A stretch of DNA of 64,000 bases from Planctomycetota bacterium (GTDB lineage: Bacteria; Planctomycetota; UBA1135; GCA-002686595), in contig JADHOC010000001.1 in assembly GCA_016779205.1 (NCBI GenBank), positions 1 to 64,000 of the forward strand, in the 5' to 3' direction. This document shows, piece by piece, positions 44,577 to 53,745 of this stretch (its first letter is position 1; each line of letters starts with the position of its first letter). Position numbers and translations under genes: made by a program. A model generated the notes under the pieces. The model was not told the DNA's origin, did not search any database, and saw nothing but the letters and a program-made list of their open reading frames with translations.

Positions 44577-45347
44577 TTGAGCGACTCCACCGCAGCCCCC
44601 TCCGCCCGCCCCCTCGAGGGCAAGGTCGCCCTCGTCACCGGCGCCAGCCGCGGCATCGGACGCGCCATCGCCGTCCACCTGGCACACCTCGGAGCCCGGG
44701 TCGCCTGCGTCGCCACGCGGGTGGAGAACGCCGAGCCCACCGCCAGCGCGTGCGCGGAGATCACCGACGGCGCCCGGGCCTACGGGGTGGACGTGGCCGA
44801 TCACGCCGCCGTTGCGGGCCTCGTCAAGGAGGTCGGGTCGGACATGGGTGGGATCGACATCCTGGTCAACAACGCAGGAATCACCCGCGATCAGCTGCTC
44901 ATGCGGATGAGCGAGGACGACTTTGACAGCGTCATCAGCGTGAACCTCAAGGGCACCTGGAACTTCGTCAAGGCCGCGGCGCGGCCCCTCATGAAGGCCG
45001 GGAGCGGCCGCATCATCAACATCGCGTCGGTGGTGGGGGTGACGGGGAACGCGGGCCAGGCCAACTACGCGGCCAGCAAGGCCGGCGTCATCGGGCTCAC
45101 CCGGTCCGCGGCCAAGGAGCTCAGCGGCCGTGGCGTGGCGGTCAACGCCATCGCCCCGGGCTTCATCGAGACGGACATGACCTCCGAGATCCCCGAGAAC
45201 GAGCGGGCGAAGCTCGTGGGGGCCATTCCGCTCTCCCGCATGGGCGCCAGCGAGGAGATCGCGGCGGCGGTCGGCTTTCTCGCCGGGCCTGGCGGGGCAT
45301 ATATCACGGGCCAAACCCTGATCGTCGACGGCGGCCTGAGCCTCTAG
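44577..45347 (+). CDS. fabG: 3-oxoacyl-ACP reductase (FabG), TTG start
   Basis: FabG reduces 3-ketoacyl-ACP with NADPH. The 256 residues form a classic [11 protein letters not shown] (21-28), NNAG (98-101), Ser151 in INIASVVG, Tyr164 and Lys168 in YAASK, and the C-terminal [12 protein letters not shown]. The only start codon before the Rossmann motif is TTG at 44577; no in-frame ATG or GTG exists there and no clear Shine-Dalgarno is seen, so translation may be weak or coupled. It follows fabD by 65 bases. Confidence 0.94.
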   Translation: MSDSTAAPSARPLEGKVALVTGASRGIGRAIAVHLAHLGARVACVATRVENAEPTASACAEITDGARAYGVDVADHAAVAGLVKEVGSDMGGIDILVNNAGITRDQLLMRMSEDDFDSVISVNLKGTWNFVKAAARPLMKAGSGRIINIASVVGVTGNAGQANYAASKAGVIGLTRSAAKELSGRGVAVNAIAPGFIETDMTSEIPENERAKLVGAIPLSRMGASEEIAAAVGFLAGPGGAYITGQTLIVDGGLSL

Positions 45348-45439
45348 GCGCCCGGGACACTATCATCCACGGCCGGCCTGCCGGCCTTTCCACGAAGCCG
45401 GCCCTCTCGAGTCACGAGCGGGCCACCCCCTTTCCTCCC

Positions 45440-45697
45440 ATGGAGAACAGTCAAGTGAGCGACACCTCAGTCGACGAAAAGGTCAAGAAGATCGTCTGCG
45501 ACCAGATGGGGACCACCCCGGACAAGATCTCTCTCGAGACCTCGTTCATCAACGACCTCGGCGCGGACTCCCTCGACACGGTCGAGCTCGTCATGGAGTT
45601 CGAGGACGCCTTCGACATCAACATCCCCGATGAAGATGCGGAGAAGATCCAGACCGTCGGAGCTGCCGTCGAGTACATCGGCGCCAAACTGCAGTAG
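45440..45697 (+). CDS. acpP: Acyl carrier protein
   Basis: The 85-residue acidic protein carries growing acyl chains on a phosphopantetheine attached to Ser44 in [11 protein letters not shown]. Flanking helices [10 protein letters not shown] and [22 protein letters not shown] are the standard ACP pattern. An ATG at 45440 is used; the second codon region MENSQVSD is slightly longer than in E. coli ACP. It stands between fabG and fabF as in many bacteria. Confidence 0.97.
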   Translation: MENSQVSDTSVDEKVKKIVCDQMGTTPDKISLETSFINDLGADSLDTVELVMEFEDAFDINIPDEDAEKIQTVGAAVEYIGAKLQ

Positions 45698-45826
45698 CGT
45701 CCACGTCGCATCGCGCCGCCGACGCTGGGGGCGCGCCATGCACGCTGTGATCTGCTCCGCGAGGGGTGCGGGTCCAGTGCAGCCTGACTTTCCCTCGCTC
45801 ACGCGGCCGCGCGCGGCCCACCTCCC

Positions 45827-47071
45827 ATGCGTCGAGTAGTCATCACAGGCCTCGGGACCGTCAATGCCCTTGGGCTCGACGTCGCTTCCTCGTATCCGCG
45901 AATCCTCGCGGGCGAGAACGGCGTCACCACCCTGGACCGTTTCGACACCACCGGGATCACCGCCACCATCGCGGCTCAGGTCACGTGGAGCCCCGAGGAC
46001 TGCGGCTTCGACGTGAAGGACCAGCGCAAGCTGGATCCCTTCACCATGTGGGCGCTCATGGCGTCGGACGAGGCCCTGACCGACGCCGGGTTCGGAGACA
46101 TGCGTGAGGTGCCGGAACCCCAGAGGGAGCGGTACGGCACCATCGTCGGGACGGGCATCGGCGGCATCACCGGGGTGCTCGAGCAGCATGATGTCATGCG
46201 AGACCGCGGGGCCCGACGGGTGACGCCGCACTTCATCCCGCGGATCATGCCCAACGCGGTCAGCGGACAGGTGGCGATCCGCCACGGGCTCATGGGCACC
46301 GCCTTCACCACGTCCAGCGCGTGCGCCTCCGCCGGGCACGCAATCGGTATGGCGTGGCGCGCCATCCAGTGGGACGAGTGTGACCTTGTGGTCACCGGCG
46401 GGGCGGAGTCCGCGATCACGCCGCTCTCCATGGCCGGATTCGCGTCGGCCAAGGCGCTCTCCACCCGCAACGACGCGCCGCACGAGGCGTCGCGGCCCTT
46501 CGACCTCGACCGTGACGGCTTCGTCATGGGGGAGGGCGCTGGCATGCTCGTCCTCGAGGAGTACGAGCACGCGAAGAAGCGCGGAGCCCGGATCTACGCC
46601 GAGGTGAAGGGGTACGGCTCGACCGATGACGCCTTCCACATCACCGCCCCCAAGGAGGACGGCCTGGGGCCCGCCCGTGCCATGGGCGACGCCCTGCGTC
46701 ACGGCGGCGTGGACCCGACGAACGTGCAGTACATCAACGCCCACGGCACCAGCACGGCCTACAACGACTCCATCGAGACCACGGCCATCAAGCGGCTGTT
46801 CGGTGACCACGCCCGGACCCTCGCGGTGAACTCCACCAAGTCCATGGTCGGGCACCTGCTCGGCGCCGCCACCGCCGTGGAGCTCGTGGTGACGGCCAAG
46901 GCCATCGCGAACAGCGAGGTCCACCCCACCCGGAACTACACCACGCCGGACCCCGCCTGCGACCTCGACTACGTCCCGGGCGAGGCCCGGGAGCTGGCCA
47001 TCGAGAACGCCCTGTGCAACTCCCTCGGCTTCGGGGGCCACAACGTGTCGATCCTCATCGGCAAGGCCTGA
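45827..47071 (+). CDS. fabF: 3-oxoacyl-ACP synthase II (FabF)
   Basis: FabF extends acyl-ACP with malonyl-ACP. The 414-residue product carries Cys166 in TSSACASAG, His306 in NAHGTST and His343 in MVGHLLGAA, together with the opening RRVVITGLGTVNALG and the C-terminal NSLGFGGHNVSI. The gene starts 129 bases after acpP, and 15 bases separate it from the pyrophosphorylase gene. No FabZ or FabI gene is in the block, so the cycle must be completed elsewhere. Confidence 0.96.
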   Translation: MRRVVITGLGTVNALGLDVASSYPRILAGENGVTTLDRFDTTGITATIAAQVTWSPEDCGFDVKDQRKLDPFTMWALMASDEALTDAGFGDMREVPEPQRERYGTIVGTGIGGITGVLEQHDVMRDRGARRVTPHFIPRIMPNAVSGQVAIRHGLMGTAFTTSSACASAGHAIGMAWRAIQWDECDLVVTGGAESAITPLSMAGFASAKALSTRNDAPHEASRPFDLDRDGFVMGEGAGMLVLEEYEHAKKRGARIYAEVKGYGSTDDAFHITAPKEDGLGPARAMGDALRHGGVDPTNVQYINAHGTSTAYNDSIETTAIKRLFGDHARTLAVNSTKSMVGHLLGAATAVELVVTAKAIANSEVHPTRNYTTPDPACDLDYVPGEARELAIENALCNSLGFGGHNVSILIGKA

Positions 47072-47086
47072 GGAGGCTCAGCACCC

Positions 47087-48451
47087 ATGCCCGACCTTCG
47101 CGATCAGTTCGCCGCTGCGGGTCAGGGGCACGTCTTCCATCACTGGGAGAGCCTCGACGGCGCCGCGCAGGCGTCGTTCACCGCCCAGCTCGAGGCCGTG
47201 GACCTGCCGCTGGTGAGCCGTCTGGGCGCACTGCTGGCAGACCGCTCGGCTCCCCTCAGTCCCGCCCTCGCCCCGCCCGTGGTGTTCCCTGCCCGTCCAG
47301 GGGCCGAGCGTCAGCAGGAGTGTGAGGAGGCCACCGCCAGGGGGGCAGAGCTCCTCGCCGCCGGCAAGGTGGGCTTCGTCCTCGTGGCGGGTGGCCAGGG
47401 CTCGCGACTCGGCTTCGACGGGCCGAAGGGCGCCTACGAGATCGGGCCGGTCACCACCAAGAGCCTCTTCGAGTGGCACGCCGCCCGCATCCAGGCCGCC
47501 GGGCTCCGGCATGGCTTCCAGCCGCGCTGGTACGTGATGACCTCGGCGGCCAATGACGCTCAGACGCGCGCCTTCTTCGAGGCCAACGGCCACTTTGGCT
47601 TCGACCCCGCCGACGTCTTCCTCTTCCAGCAGGACATGCTCCCGGCCCTGGACGCCGAGGGCCGCATCGTGCTCGCGGGGCCGGGGGAGCTGTTCCTCGC
47701 CCCGAACGGACACGGGGGCACCCTGGCGGCGCTCCAGTCGTCGGGCGCCCTTGGGGACATGGCCTCCCACGGCATCGAGCAGCTCAGCTACTTCCAGGTC
47801 GACAATCCCCTGGGCCGTCACGCCGACCCGCTCTTCATCGGTCTCCACGACCTCGCGGGAGCCGAGATGTCCAGCAAGGTGGTCGCGAAGCGCGACGCCG
47901 CGGAGAAGGTGGGCGTCCTCGGCCTCATCGATGGCGCCCTGGGCTGCATCGAGTACTCCGACCTCTCCGACGAGCTCCGGCACGCGGCCGATGGGGAAGG
48001 GAAGCTGCTCTTCAACGCGGGCAACATCGCGGCCCATGTCATCCGCCGCGACTTCGTGGAGGCGCTCACGGGGGGAGGGGACCTCGACCTCCCCTGGCAC
48101 ATCGCACGCAAGCAGCTCAAGTGCGTCTCCGAGTCGGGGGCTCAGGAGGAGCGTGCAGGCGTCAAGTTCGAGACCTTCATCTTCGATGCGCTCGCACGGA
48201 CCACCTCCTCGGTGGTCCTCGAGGTCCTGCGGGAGGAGGAGTTCAGCCCGGTCAAGAACGCCGAGGGCAGTGACTCCCCCGAGACCTGCCGCGCCTCGCT
48301 CACGGCCATCGCCGCCGCGATCAGCGGGGCGACGGCGTCAGCAGTGGAGCTGGACCCGCGGCTTGCGGAGACCGCTGCCGAGTTCACCAGTCGACCGACC
48401 ACCGCGGACGAGACGCCTCGAGGCGTCGTCTTCCGTCCCGCCGAGGCCTGA
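47087..48451 (+). CDS. Eukaryote-type UDP-sugar (UDP-GlcNAc/GalNAc-like) pyrophosphorylase
   Basis: The 454-residue protein belongs to the UDPGP family related to eukaryotic UAP1/AGX, not to bacterial GlmU. Seen in order: LVAGGQGSRLGFDGPKG (99-115) nucleotide loop, NGHGG, FQVDNPL, VVAKRDAAEKVGVL, FNAGNIAAHV, VKFETFIFDAL and EEFSPVKNAEG, all AGX landmarks. The likely reaction is UTP plus GlcNAc-1-P to UDP-GlcNAc, the cell-wall and lipopolysaccharide precursor, although glucose-1-P use is possible. A GAGGAGG ribosome site lies 11 bases before the ATG. Its stop overlaps the ddl start by one base, coupling it to peptidoglycan synthesis. Confidence 0.88.
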   Translation: MPDLRDQFAAAGQGHVFHHWESLDGAAQASFTAQLEAVDLPLVSRLGALLADRSAPLSPALAPPVVFPARPGAERQQECEEATARGAELLAAGKVGFVLVAGGQGSRLGFDGPKGAYEIGPVTTKSLFEWHAARIQAAGLRHGFQPRWYVMTSAANDAQTRAFFEANGHFGFDPADVFLFQQDMLPALDAEGRIVLAGPGELFLAPNGHGGTLAALQSSGALGDMASHGIEQLSYFQVDNPLGRHADPLFIGLHDLAGAEMSSKVVAKRDAAEKVGVLGLIDGALGCIEYSDLSDELRHAADGEGKLLFNAGNIAAHVIRRDFVEALTGGGDLDLPWHIARKQLKCVSESGAQEERAGVKFETFIFDALARTTSSVVLEVLREEEFSPVKNAEGSDSPETCRASLTAIAAAISGATASAVELDPRLAETAAEFTSRPTTADETPRGVVFRPAEA

Positions 48452-49533
48452 TGGCGAGCTGGGAGACCTGGTCCCGGGAGGACGTACGCGCGCGGCTCAA
48501 CAGGACGCCGATCGCGGTCCTGATGGGCGGCGAGAGCGACGAGCGGCAGGTGTCGTTGACGTCCGGCAGGGCCGTGTCCGCCGCGCTCAGGGACCTCACC
48601 GGGCCCGCCTACGACGTGACCCCGGCGATCTTCGATGTGGAGATCGACCAGGCCGGCTCATGGCTCCTGGACGGCGCGGCGCTGGAGCCCCACCAGGCGA
48701 TCCGGAGCCTCCCCGAGGAGACCGTGTTCCTGCTCGCGCTCCACGGTGGCGCAGGGGAAGACGGGACGGTCCAGCGGCTGCTCGACCGCGCGGAGCGCCG
48801 CTACACCGGAGCGGGCCCCGAGTGCTCAGCGCTCTGCATGGACAAGCACCGGAGCCGCGAGGCCGCGGCCAGCGCCGGGGTGGCGGTGGCCCCGGGGGCG
48901 CTCGTCGCCCGGACCCGCTGGCTCGAGGATCGCGCGGGCGCGCTTGCGACGGCCCTGGCGGTCCCTGGCCCCGTGCGATTCGTGAAGCACACCAGCGCTG
49001 GCTCATCCTTCGGCGTCCACCGCTGCGCCACCGACGGAGAGGTGCAAGAGGCCTGCGATGCGGTCGCCTCCAGCGGAGCCGACACCCTCATCGAGGCCGA
49101 GGTCGCCGGCCTGGAGACCACGGTCGGCGTGATGGGGGACGCGACCGAGGCCGTGGCCCTCCCGGTCGCCGAGATCGTCCCCGCGCTCGGGTCGTTCTTC
49201 GACCACGAGCAGAAGTACTCGGACCAGAACGGCGCCGAGGAGTTCTGCCCGCCCCGGCACCTCCCCGTGGACCTCGCCGCGCGCCTCCAGGAGCGCGCCC
49301 TGACCGCGTGGGCGGCCTTTGGTGGCGAGCGCTACGGCCGTGTGGACTTCATCGTGCCCGCCACGAGGGGAGCCGACGGGACCTTCGAGCTCGACCCGGC
49401 GGCCGAACCGGTGCTGCTCGAGGCGAATACCCTGCCGGGCTTCACGCCCCGGTCGTTGCTGCCGCTCGCCGCGTCCGCCGACGGGGTCGGCTTCCGGGAG
49501 CTCTGCCTCGAGCTGGTGGCGCGGGCGCTCTGA
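48451..49533 (+). CDS. ddl: D-alanine-D-alanine ligase
   Basis: Ddl joins two D-alanines for peptidoglycan precursors. The 360-residue ATP-grasp protein has IAVLMGGESDERQVSLTSG at the start, ALHGGAGEDGT, CMDKHRSREAAASAGV, the phosphate-binding loop FVKHTSAGSSFGV, and the metal/ATP site LLEANTLPGFTPRSLLP. Two places differ from the common form: the loop normally reads KPxxxGSSxG with Pro after Lys and has His here, and the Glu of the metal site is followed by Ala-Asn rather than Val/Ile-Asn. These are mild changes and the enzyme should be active. Having ddl implies a D-Ala-D-Ala cell wall. Confidence 0.9.
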   Translation: MASWETWSREDVRARLNRTPIAVLMGGESDERQVSLTSGRAVSAALRDLTGPAYDVTPAIFDVEIDQAGSWLLDGAALEPHQAIRSLPEETVFLLALHGGAGEDGTVQRLLDRAERRYTGAGPECSALCMDKHRSREAAASAGVAVAPGALVARTRWLEDRAGALATALAVPGPVRFVKHTSAGSSFGVHRCATDGEVQEACDAVASSGADTLIEAEVAGLETTVGVMGDATEAVALPVAEIVPALGSFFDHEQKYSDQNGAEEFCPPRHLPVDLAARLQERALTAWAAFGGERYGRVDFIVPATRGADGTFELDPAAEPVLLEANTLPGFTPRSLLPLAASADGVGFRELCLELVARAL

Positions 49534-49603
49534 GGGACGGGTCCACCCAGGGCTGCCCCCGCCCGGGGTCTGGGTCACGGGGCCCAGGGTCACGGCACGG
49601 GGC

Positions 49604-49690
49604 TGGTACCGAAGGTGGGACTCGAACCCACACGCCCTTGCGGGCAACGGATTTTGAATCCGTCGCGTCTACCGATTCCGCCACTCCGGC
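49604..49690 (-). tRNA. tRNA-Leu (CAA)
   Basis: On the minus strand the acceptor GCCGGAG pairs with CTTCGGT (two G-T pairs). The anticodon stem ACGGA/TCCGT carries loop TTCAAAA, anticodon CAA. The long variable arm TGCCCGCAAGGGC is the same as in the tRNA-Leu(CAG) at 21.8 kb, and CCA is encoded. Confidence 0.95.
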
Positions 49691-49817
49691 CCGTGCTTGG
49701 GTGGAGGGTACCGTCTTCCGTGGGCACGCGCTGCCCCCGGTCGAGCTCCGCTGCCCATACGGAGGGTCCAGACCCGCGGGTCGAGGATGTGGCACGCGAA
49801 CTCGCTAGGCTCTGGGC

Positions 49818-50414
49818 ATGGCTACATGGTCCAGCGAGTCCGTCCCCCGAGCGCTCCTCCCCGTCCTCATCCACGAGATGAACAATGGGACGCAGCTCCT
49901 GGTGGGCTTTCGCTCCCTCCTCGACATCCCCGGCGGAGAGGCCCTCTTCGCCCAGAAGGCAGGGGAGCTGGCCGAGGGCTCACAGAAGCTCGAGGACCTC
50001 GGCTTCGCGCTGGCCGTCCTCTCCACCTCGAGCGGGGCGAACATGCTGATGGCGCGCCGGGAGCGACGGGGCATCCAGATCCTGTGGGACCTCGCCACCC
50101 GGACCCTCGAGCGCTCCGGTGAACACGGCGTCCACACCCAGGGGTCGCCCCCCGAGCTCATGCCCTCCGCGCTCACCGGGTGGGAAGTGCCGTGGGCAGC
50201 CGCCGCGCTGCTCCTGCTGGCCTCGGACGCCATGGGGATCGACGCCTGGCGGTGGCGCTGGAGCGGGGCCCGGCTCGTCGGGCGGGCGGGCGTGCCGGTT
50301 CAGCTGGACGAGGCCGCCCTCGCATCGATCCAGGAGCGCGTCCCCGGGAGCCTGATTCACATCGACGGCGACTCCCTGACCTGGGATCTCGCCGCCGAGT
50401 GGGTCGAGGCCTGA
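49818..50414 (+). CDS. Orphan protein with histidine-kinase dimerisation-helix character
   Basis: The 198-residue protein starts with ALLPVLIHEMNNGTQLLVGFRSLL, whose H-E-x-N-N (His19) arrangement matches the phospho-acceptor helix of HDxNN-type histidine kinases. A second helix (about 45-65) would complete a dimerisation hairpin. The rest has an AAALLLLASDA helix and an RWRWSGARLVGRAG beta region that could be a reduced ATPase-like fold, but no N, G1 or G2 boxes are seen. So it may be phosphorylated by other kinases, or be a degenerate kinase. It is convergent with cvpA. Function is inferred from one motif and is uncertain. Confidence 0.55.
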   Translation: MATWSSESVPRALLPVLIHEMNNGTQLLVGFRSLLDIPGGEALFAQKAGELAEGSQKLEDLGFALAVLSTSSGANMLMARRERRGIQILWDLATRTLERSGEHGVHTQGSPPELMPSALTGWEVPWAAAALLLLASDAMGIDAWRWRWSGARLVGRAGVPVQLDEAALASIQERVPGSLIHIDGDSLTWDLAAEWVEA

Positions 50415-50444
50415 GCCCCGTGGTGGGGGAGCGCCCCCGCTGCG

Positions 50445-51158
50445 TCACCGGACCCGGTCGGCGTTCTCCTGGGCCCGGCGGCGGCGGTTCTCCTCGTCTG
50501 CCTGCTCACGCAGCCGCTTCTCGCGGGCACGGCTCTCCTCCTGCTGACGCCGGAGCGCCTCGCGGTCCGCTTCCTGCATGTGGGCGTCATGATTGGCGCC
50601 CCAGGGGTCGACGATCTTCCCCGCCGCCTCGGCGTTGAGGAGGATGTGGCTCTTGCGTGAAAGGTTGTCGAGGATCGTCGCGCTAGCGCTTCCTCGCATG
50701 GTCTTCGAGGCCCAGTCTGCGGTTGCGAGCGAGGTGAGCATGAGCAGCAGCACACAGTGCACCACGAGCCCGGTCACGGCCCCTGCCATGCCGCCCCCAA
50801 GGCGGTCCATGGGACCCAGCTGGACGGCCTCCAGGGCGCGCTTCCCGATCATCCCGATCACCGCCATCACCAACAGGGATCCAAGGAAGACCAGGAACCA
50901 GACGATCCCCTCGCAGGCACGGATCGACAGGTTCAAGATCGCCTGGAACTTGGGTGCTACCTCGGGGGAGAGGGTCCGCGCGATGTAGACGGCCAGGAGC
51001 ATCCCCAGGAGCCGGGTGACCTGCCAGACCAGCCCGTGCTTGATGCCCAGCACCAGAAAGAGCGCGACGATGCCGAGCCCAACCCAGTCAATCCAGGGCG
51101 TCGCGTCCAGCGCGCCGCCTCCGGAACCCGCAGCCTCTTGAAGGATTACTATTGCCAT
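50445..51158 (-). CDS. CvpA-family membrane protein
   Basis: The 237-residue protein has four hydrophobic segments in the first 150 residues, including WVGLGIVALFLVLGIKHGLVWQVTRLLGMLLAVYIA and GPMDRLGGGMAGAVTGLVVHCVLLLML; the D-R-xx-G-xx-x-G element is the CvpA signature. The last 55 residues are a highly charged Arg/Glu/Gln coiled-coil tail. CvpA is linked to colicin V production and envelope stress resistance in enterobacteria; its biochemical role is not settled. The ATG at 51158 is chosen because the longer frame lies over a divergent promoter region. It is divergent from the gene at 51309. Confidence 0.8.
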   Translation of the reverse strand: MAIVILQEAAGSGGGALDATPWIDWVGLGIVALFLVLGIKHGLVWQVTRLLGMLLAVYIARTLSPEVAPKFQAILNLSIRACEGIVWFLVFLGSLLVMAVIGMIGKRALEAVQLGPMDRLGGGMAGAVTGLVVHCVLLLMLTSLATADWASKTMRGSASATILDNLSRKSHILLNAEAAGKIVDPWGANHDAHMQEADREALRRQQEESRAREKRLREQADEENRRRRAQENADRVR

Positions 51159-51308
51159 GATTGCCTCTGACGGCAAATCGGCGGGTCCCCGTGCCTTCTG
51201 GCCCCTTCTCGGTGGGAAATCCAAGAGTCCAGCGCCCGCCCCTGTCCGGCGGGCAGGATCTGGCCGGCCTGCACCCCCCAAGGGGCCCTCCTTGCTAGGG
51301 TCCCAGCT

Positions 51309-53072
51309 ATGACCCTCGCCCCTTCGACCATCGAGCGCTGCCTGGAGGTCCTCGGCAGCCTTGTCCGTGGCCTCCCCGAGCTCAACCTGGAGTTCGAGGG
51401 GAGCGTCGAGACCTTCTTCCAGGGCTGGCGCCCCGGCGCCGCAGGTGACCCCCGGGAGACCCTCCTGGCGGGACGGAGGCACCTGGAGTGGTTTCTCCTC
51501 GAGCACCACAGCGCCACCCTCAGGGGGAGCGTGGCCGAGAAGCTGGCCCCCGCCTACCGAGAGACCGTCGCCGCGAGCCTCACCGATGAGGACGACCGGG
51601 AAGCACAGGAGGCGGCCCTGGGCCTCGCCCTCGAGGCCCTCCTGCGTTCGCACACCGGGATCTTCGAGGCGGAGGCGACCGATACGGAGGAGGCGGTCTG
51701 GGCGCGGGATCTCAGCGGCTTCGGCACCTACGCCCTGCTGACCACCGGGCTCGAGGGCCGCCTGCGACACGGGGACCTACTCGTGGGCAGGCTTTACCCC
51801 GCAGGGGATGGGGGGAACGTGGCCTCGCCGACGATCGCCATTGTCCGCAGCGAGGAGATCCGTACCGCCCTCACCGTCGACCTCGGCCGGGTCCGCGAGG
51901 AGAGCGCCGTCAACGTCCTGCGGATCGGACAGCGGGACCTCGAGGCCATGTTCTTCGCTGACAGCGAAGTGGCACTGGAGTTGGAGGGCCCCGAGACCGC
52001 CGCGCCCGCGGTCGCCCCGGCCGACCCCGAGGAGGCCGCCCTCGCGACCCTGCTCGGCGCGGGCTTCGACGAGCCCATGGCCCGGCAGGCCCTGCGGGTG
52101 CTCGCCAGCACACCCCGTGAGCCGGCGCGCCTGGTCCACGGGCTGGAGGATCCCATGGCCGAGGTCATGGAGACCCTCGCCTTCGAGACCGACGTGGACC
52201 TCGACCGGGCTCGCACCGCGCTGATCACCGCCTGGGACCTGATCGGCACCGGGGCCGCTCCGCCCGCGCCAGCGCCGAGCACCCCCGAGGATTCCGGGGC
52301 CGTGGACCGGGATGAGGCCGTCGAGGCCTTCGCCCGGGGTCGCGCCCGCGGCGAGGATGCCGCGACGCTGCTCCAGAAGCTGGAGGAGGACCTCGGGATC
52401 GCCGGCGATGGGCCCGATGAGGAGGGGACCGACGCCCCCGCTCCGGACTTCCCTGGCGTGGTCGGCGCCATGGTCGATGAGATGCGCTGGGAGATGAGCG
52501 CCACCCGCGATGGGTTCGACGTGGAGACCCTCACGCCCCTGAAGCACCTGGCGGCCTTCGCGCGGCCCATCGGCGTGTTCGAGGAGCTGAAGGGCCGGGA
52601 CCTCTTTCAGTTCACCACCTTCTGGCTCCAGGAGACCCGCTCGCTCCCCAGTGACGAGGAGGCCGTCGCCCTGGTGGCAGCCCTGCGAGAGTTCTGCGAG
52701 TGGGCCCTGGACGCCCATGAGGTCGACCTCGGCTCAGAGTTCCTGGACGCCCTGGAGGGCCTCGAGACGTCGCTCCCCCGCATGAGGCGCGCCAACGATG
52801 CGCTGGACCCGGGGCAGGCCGAGGCCTCGGACGGCGAGGGAGAGGGCTACGAGGTCCTCTCGGTCGACGCCCTGCAGCCCGCCGCCTTCGAGGGCTCCGG
52901 GGATCGCCTGGCCCCGCGCGCCGGGGGCGACCCGCTGACCGTGATCCTTCCGGAGACCCTGCGCGGGCTGATCGCCCCCGGGGATTACCTCCGGGCCACG
53001 ATCACGCTGGAGGGCCACGCGAGGGTCTTCTGCTGCTATCCCCCCGAGGCGCGCTCCCTGATGGGGGGATGA
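51309..53072 (+). CDS. Large cytoplasmic protein of unknown function
   Basis: The 587-residue acidic protein has no signal peptide or membrane span. Three parts are visible: residues 1-215 (helical, with EWFLLEHHSATLRGSVAEKLAP and the strand-rich YALLTTGLEGRLRHGDLLVGRLYP), an Ala/Pro/Glu-rich middle with two UBA- or helical-bundle-like stretches (DPEEAALATLLGAGFDEPMARQALRVL near 235), and a C-terminal domain ending in DYLRATITLEGHARVFCCYPPEA. I recognise no family or catalytic motif. It is probably transcribed alone from the cvpA-divergent region. Confidence 0.7.
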   Translation: MTLAPSTIERCLEVLGSLVRGLPELNLEFEGSVETFFQGWRPGAAGDPRETLLAGRRHLEWFLLEHHSATLRGSVAEKLAPAYRETVAASLTDEDDREAQEAALGLALEALLRSHTGIFEAEATDTEEAVWARDLSGFGTYALLTTGLEGRLRHGDLLVGRLYPAGDGGNVASPTIAIVRSEEIRTALTVDLGRVREESAVNVLRIGQRDLEAMFFADSEVALELEGPETAAPAVAPADPEEAALATLLGAGFDEPMARQALRVLASTPREPARLVHGLEDPMAEVMETLAFETDVDLDRARTALITAWDLIGTGAAPPAPAPSTPEDSGAVDRDEAVEAFARGRARGEDAATLLQKLEEDLGIAGDGPDEEGTDAPAPDFPGVVGAMVDEMRWEMSATRDGFDVETLTPLKHLAAFARPIGVFEELKGRDLFQFTTFWLQETRSLPSDEEAVALVAALREFCEWALDAHEVDLGSEFLDALEGLETSLPRMRRANDALDPGQAEASDGEGEGYEVLSVDALQPAAFEGSGDRLAPRAGGDPLTVILPETLRGLIAPGDYLRATITLEGHARVFCCYPPEARSLMGG

Positions 53073-53097
53073 CCCCCGCGGGGAGCGATCAAGGACC

Positions 53098-53745
53098 TCA
53101 GCGGCTGGCGGTGCGCACCGGCACGAGGATCTCGCAGATGAGCTCGCTCGCGGGCGTGTCCGGGCCCGGGAAGACGTGGTAGATCTCCTGGATGGGCCCG
53201 TTCATGGTCCAGCCCTTGGAGCCCATGTACTGGAAAAGGAGCGGATAGGCCCTCGCGGCGCCGGGATAGGGGCCGGAGACACATGCGTGCACCACCGTCT
53301 GGGCGGGGAGGGAGTCCACGCCCAGGGGCGCCTGCACGGCCTGGATCTGCTCGATCTCGATGCCCACCCGGGCCCGTAGCTCCGAGACCGGCTTGCCACC
53401 GCCGGGGTCGTCGTAGAACAGACAGAAGGGCGACGAGTTGGGGACGATCCGCAGACCCTGCTGGTTCGCCTCGCTCAGGAGGACCCGGATGGCGCTCCCG
53501 GTGTTGCGATAATCCCCGAGCACCTCCATGTACACGTAGGCAGCGCCGCGGGTGTTGAGCCAGTTGGCGTGGAAGGTCTCGGCCCGGAATGGGGGGTGGG
53601 AGACCTCGACCGGCGGGGCCCAGCCCTCCACGAGCGGTCGGGTGCTGACGCTCGCCTTGGTCGCGCCCGGCGAGCAAGCCGAGACGGTGAGGAGCAGGAG
53701 ACCGAGGCCCGGGAGCAGGCCATGGAGGGGAAGGTGTCGCGACAT
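53098..53745 (-). CDS. Lipoprotein with GyrI-like/SOUL-like small-molecule binding domain
   Basis: The 215-residue product has a lipoprotein signal (VSAC, Cys24) followed by a domain with the SOUL/GyrI-like pattern: PFRAETFHANWLNTRGAAYVYMEVL, FCLFYDDPGGGKPVSELRARVGIEI, then VVHACVSGPYPGAARAYPLLFQYM and the C-terminal ASELICEILVPV typical of GyrI-like folds. These domains bind small aromatic or amphipathic ligands. Here it is anchored outside the cytoplasm and not fused to a DNA-binding domain. The gene overlaps nothing and is convergent with the 51.3 kb gene. Ligand is unknown. Confidence 0.7.
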   Translation of the reverse strand: MSRHLPLHGLLPGLGLLLLTVSACSPGATKASVSTRPLVEGWAPPVEVSHPPFRAETFHANWLNTRGAAYVYMEVLGDYRNTGSAIRVLLSEANQQGLRIVPNSSPFCLFYDDPGGGKPVSELRARVGIEIEQIQAVQAPLGVDSLPAQTVVHACVSGPYPGAARAYPLLFQYMGSKGWTMNGPIQEIYHVFPGPDTPASELICEILVPVRTASR

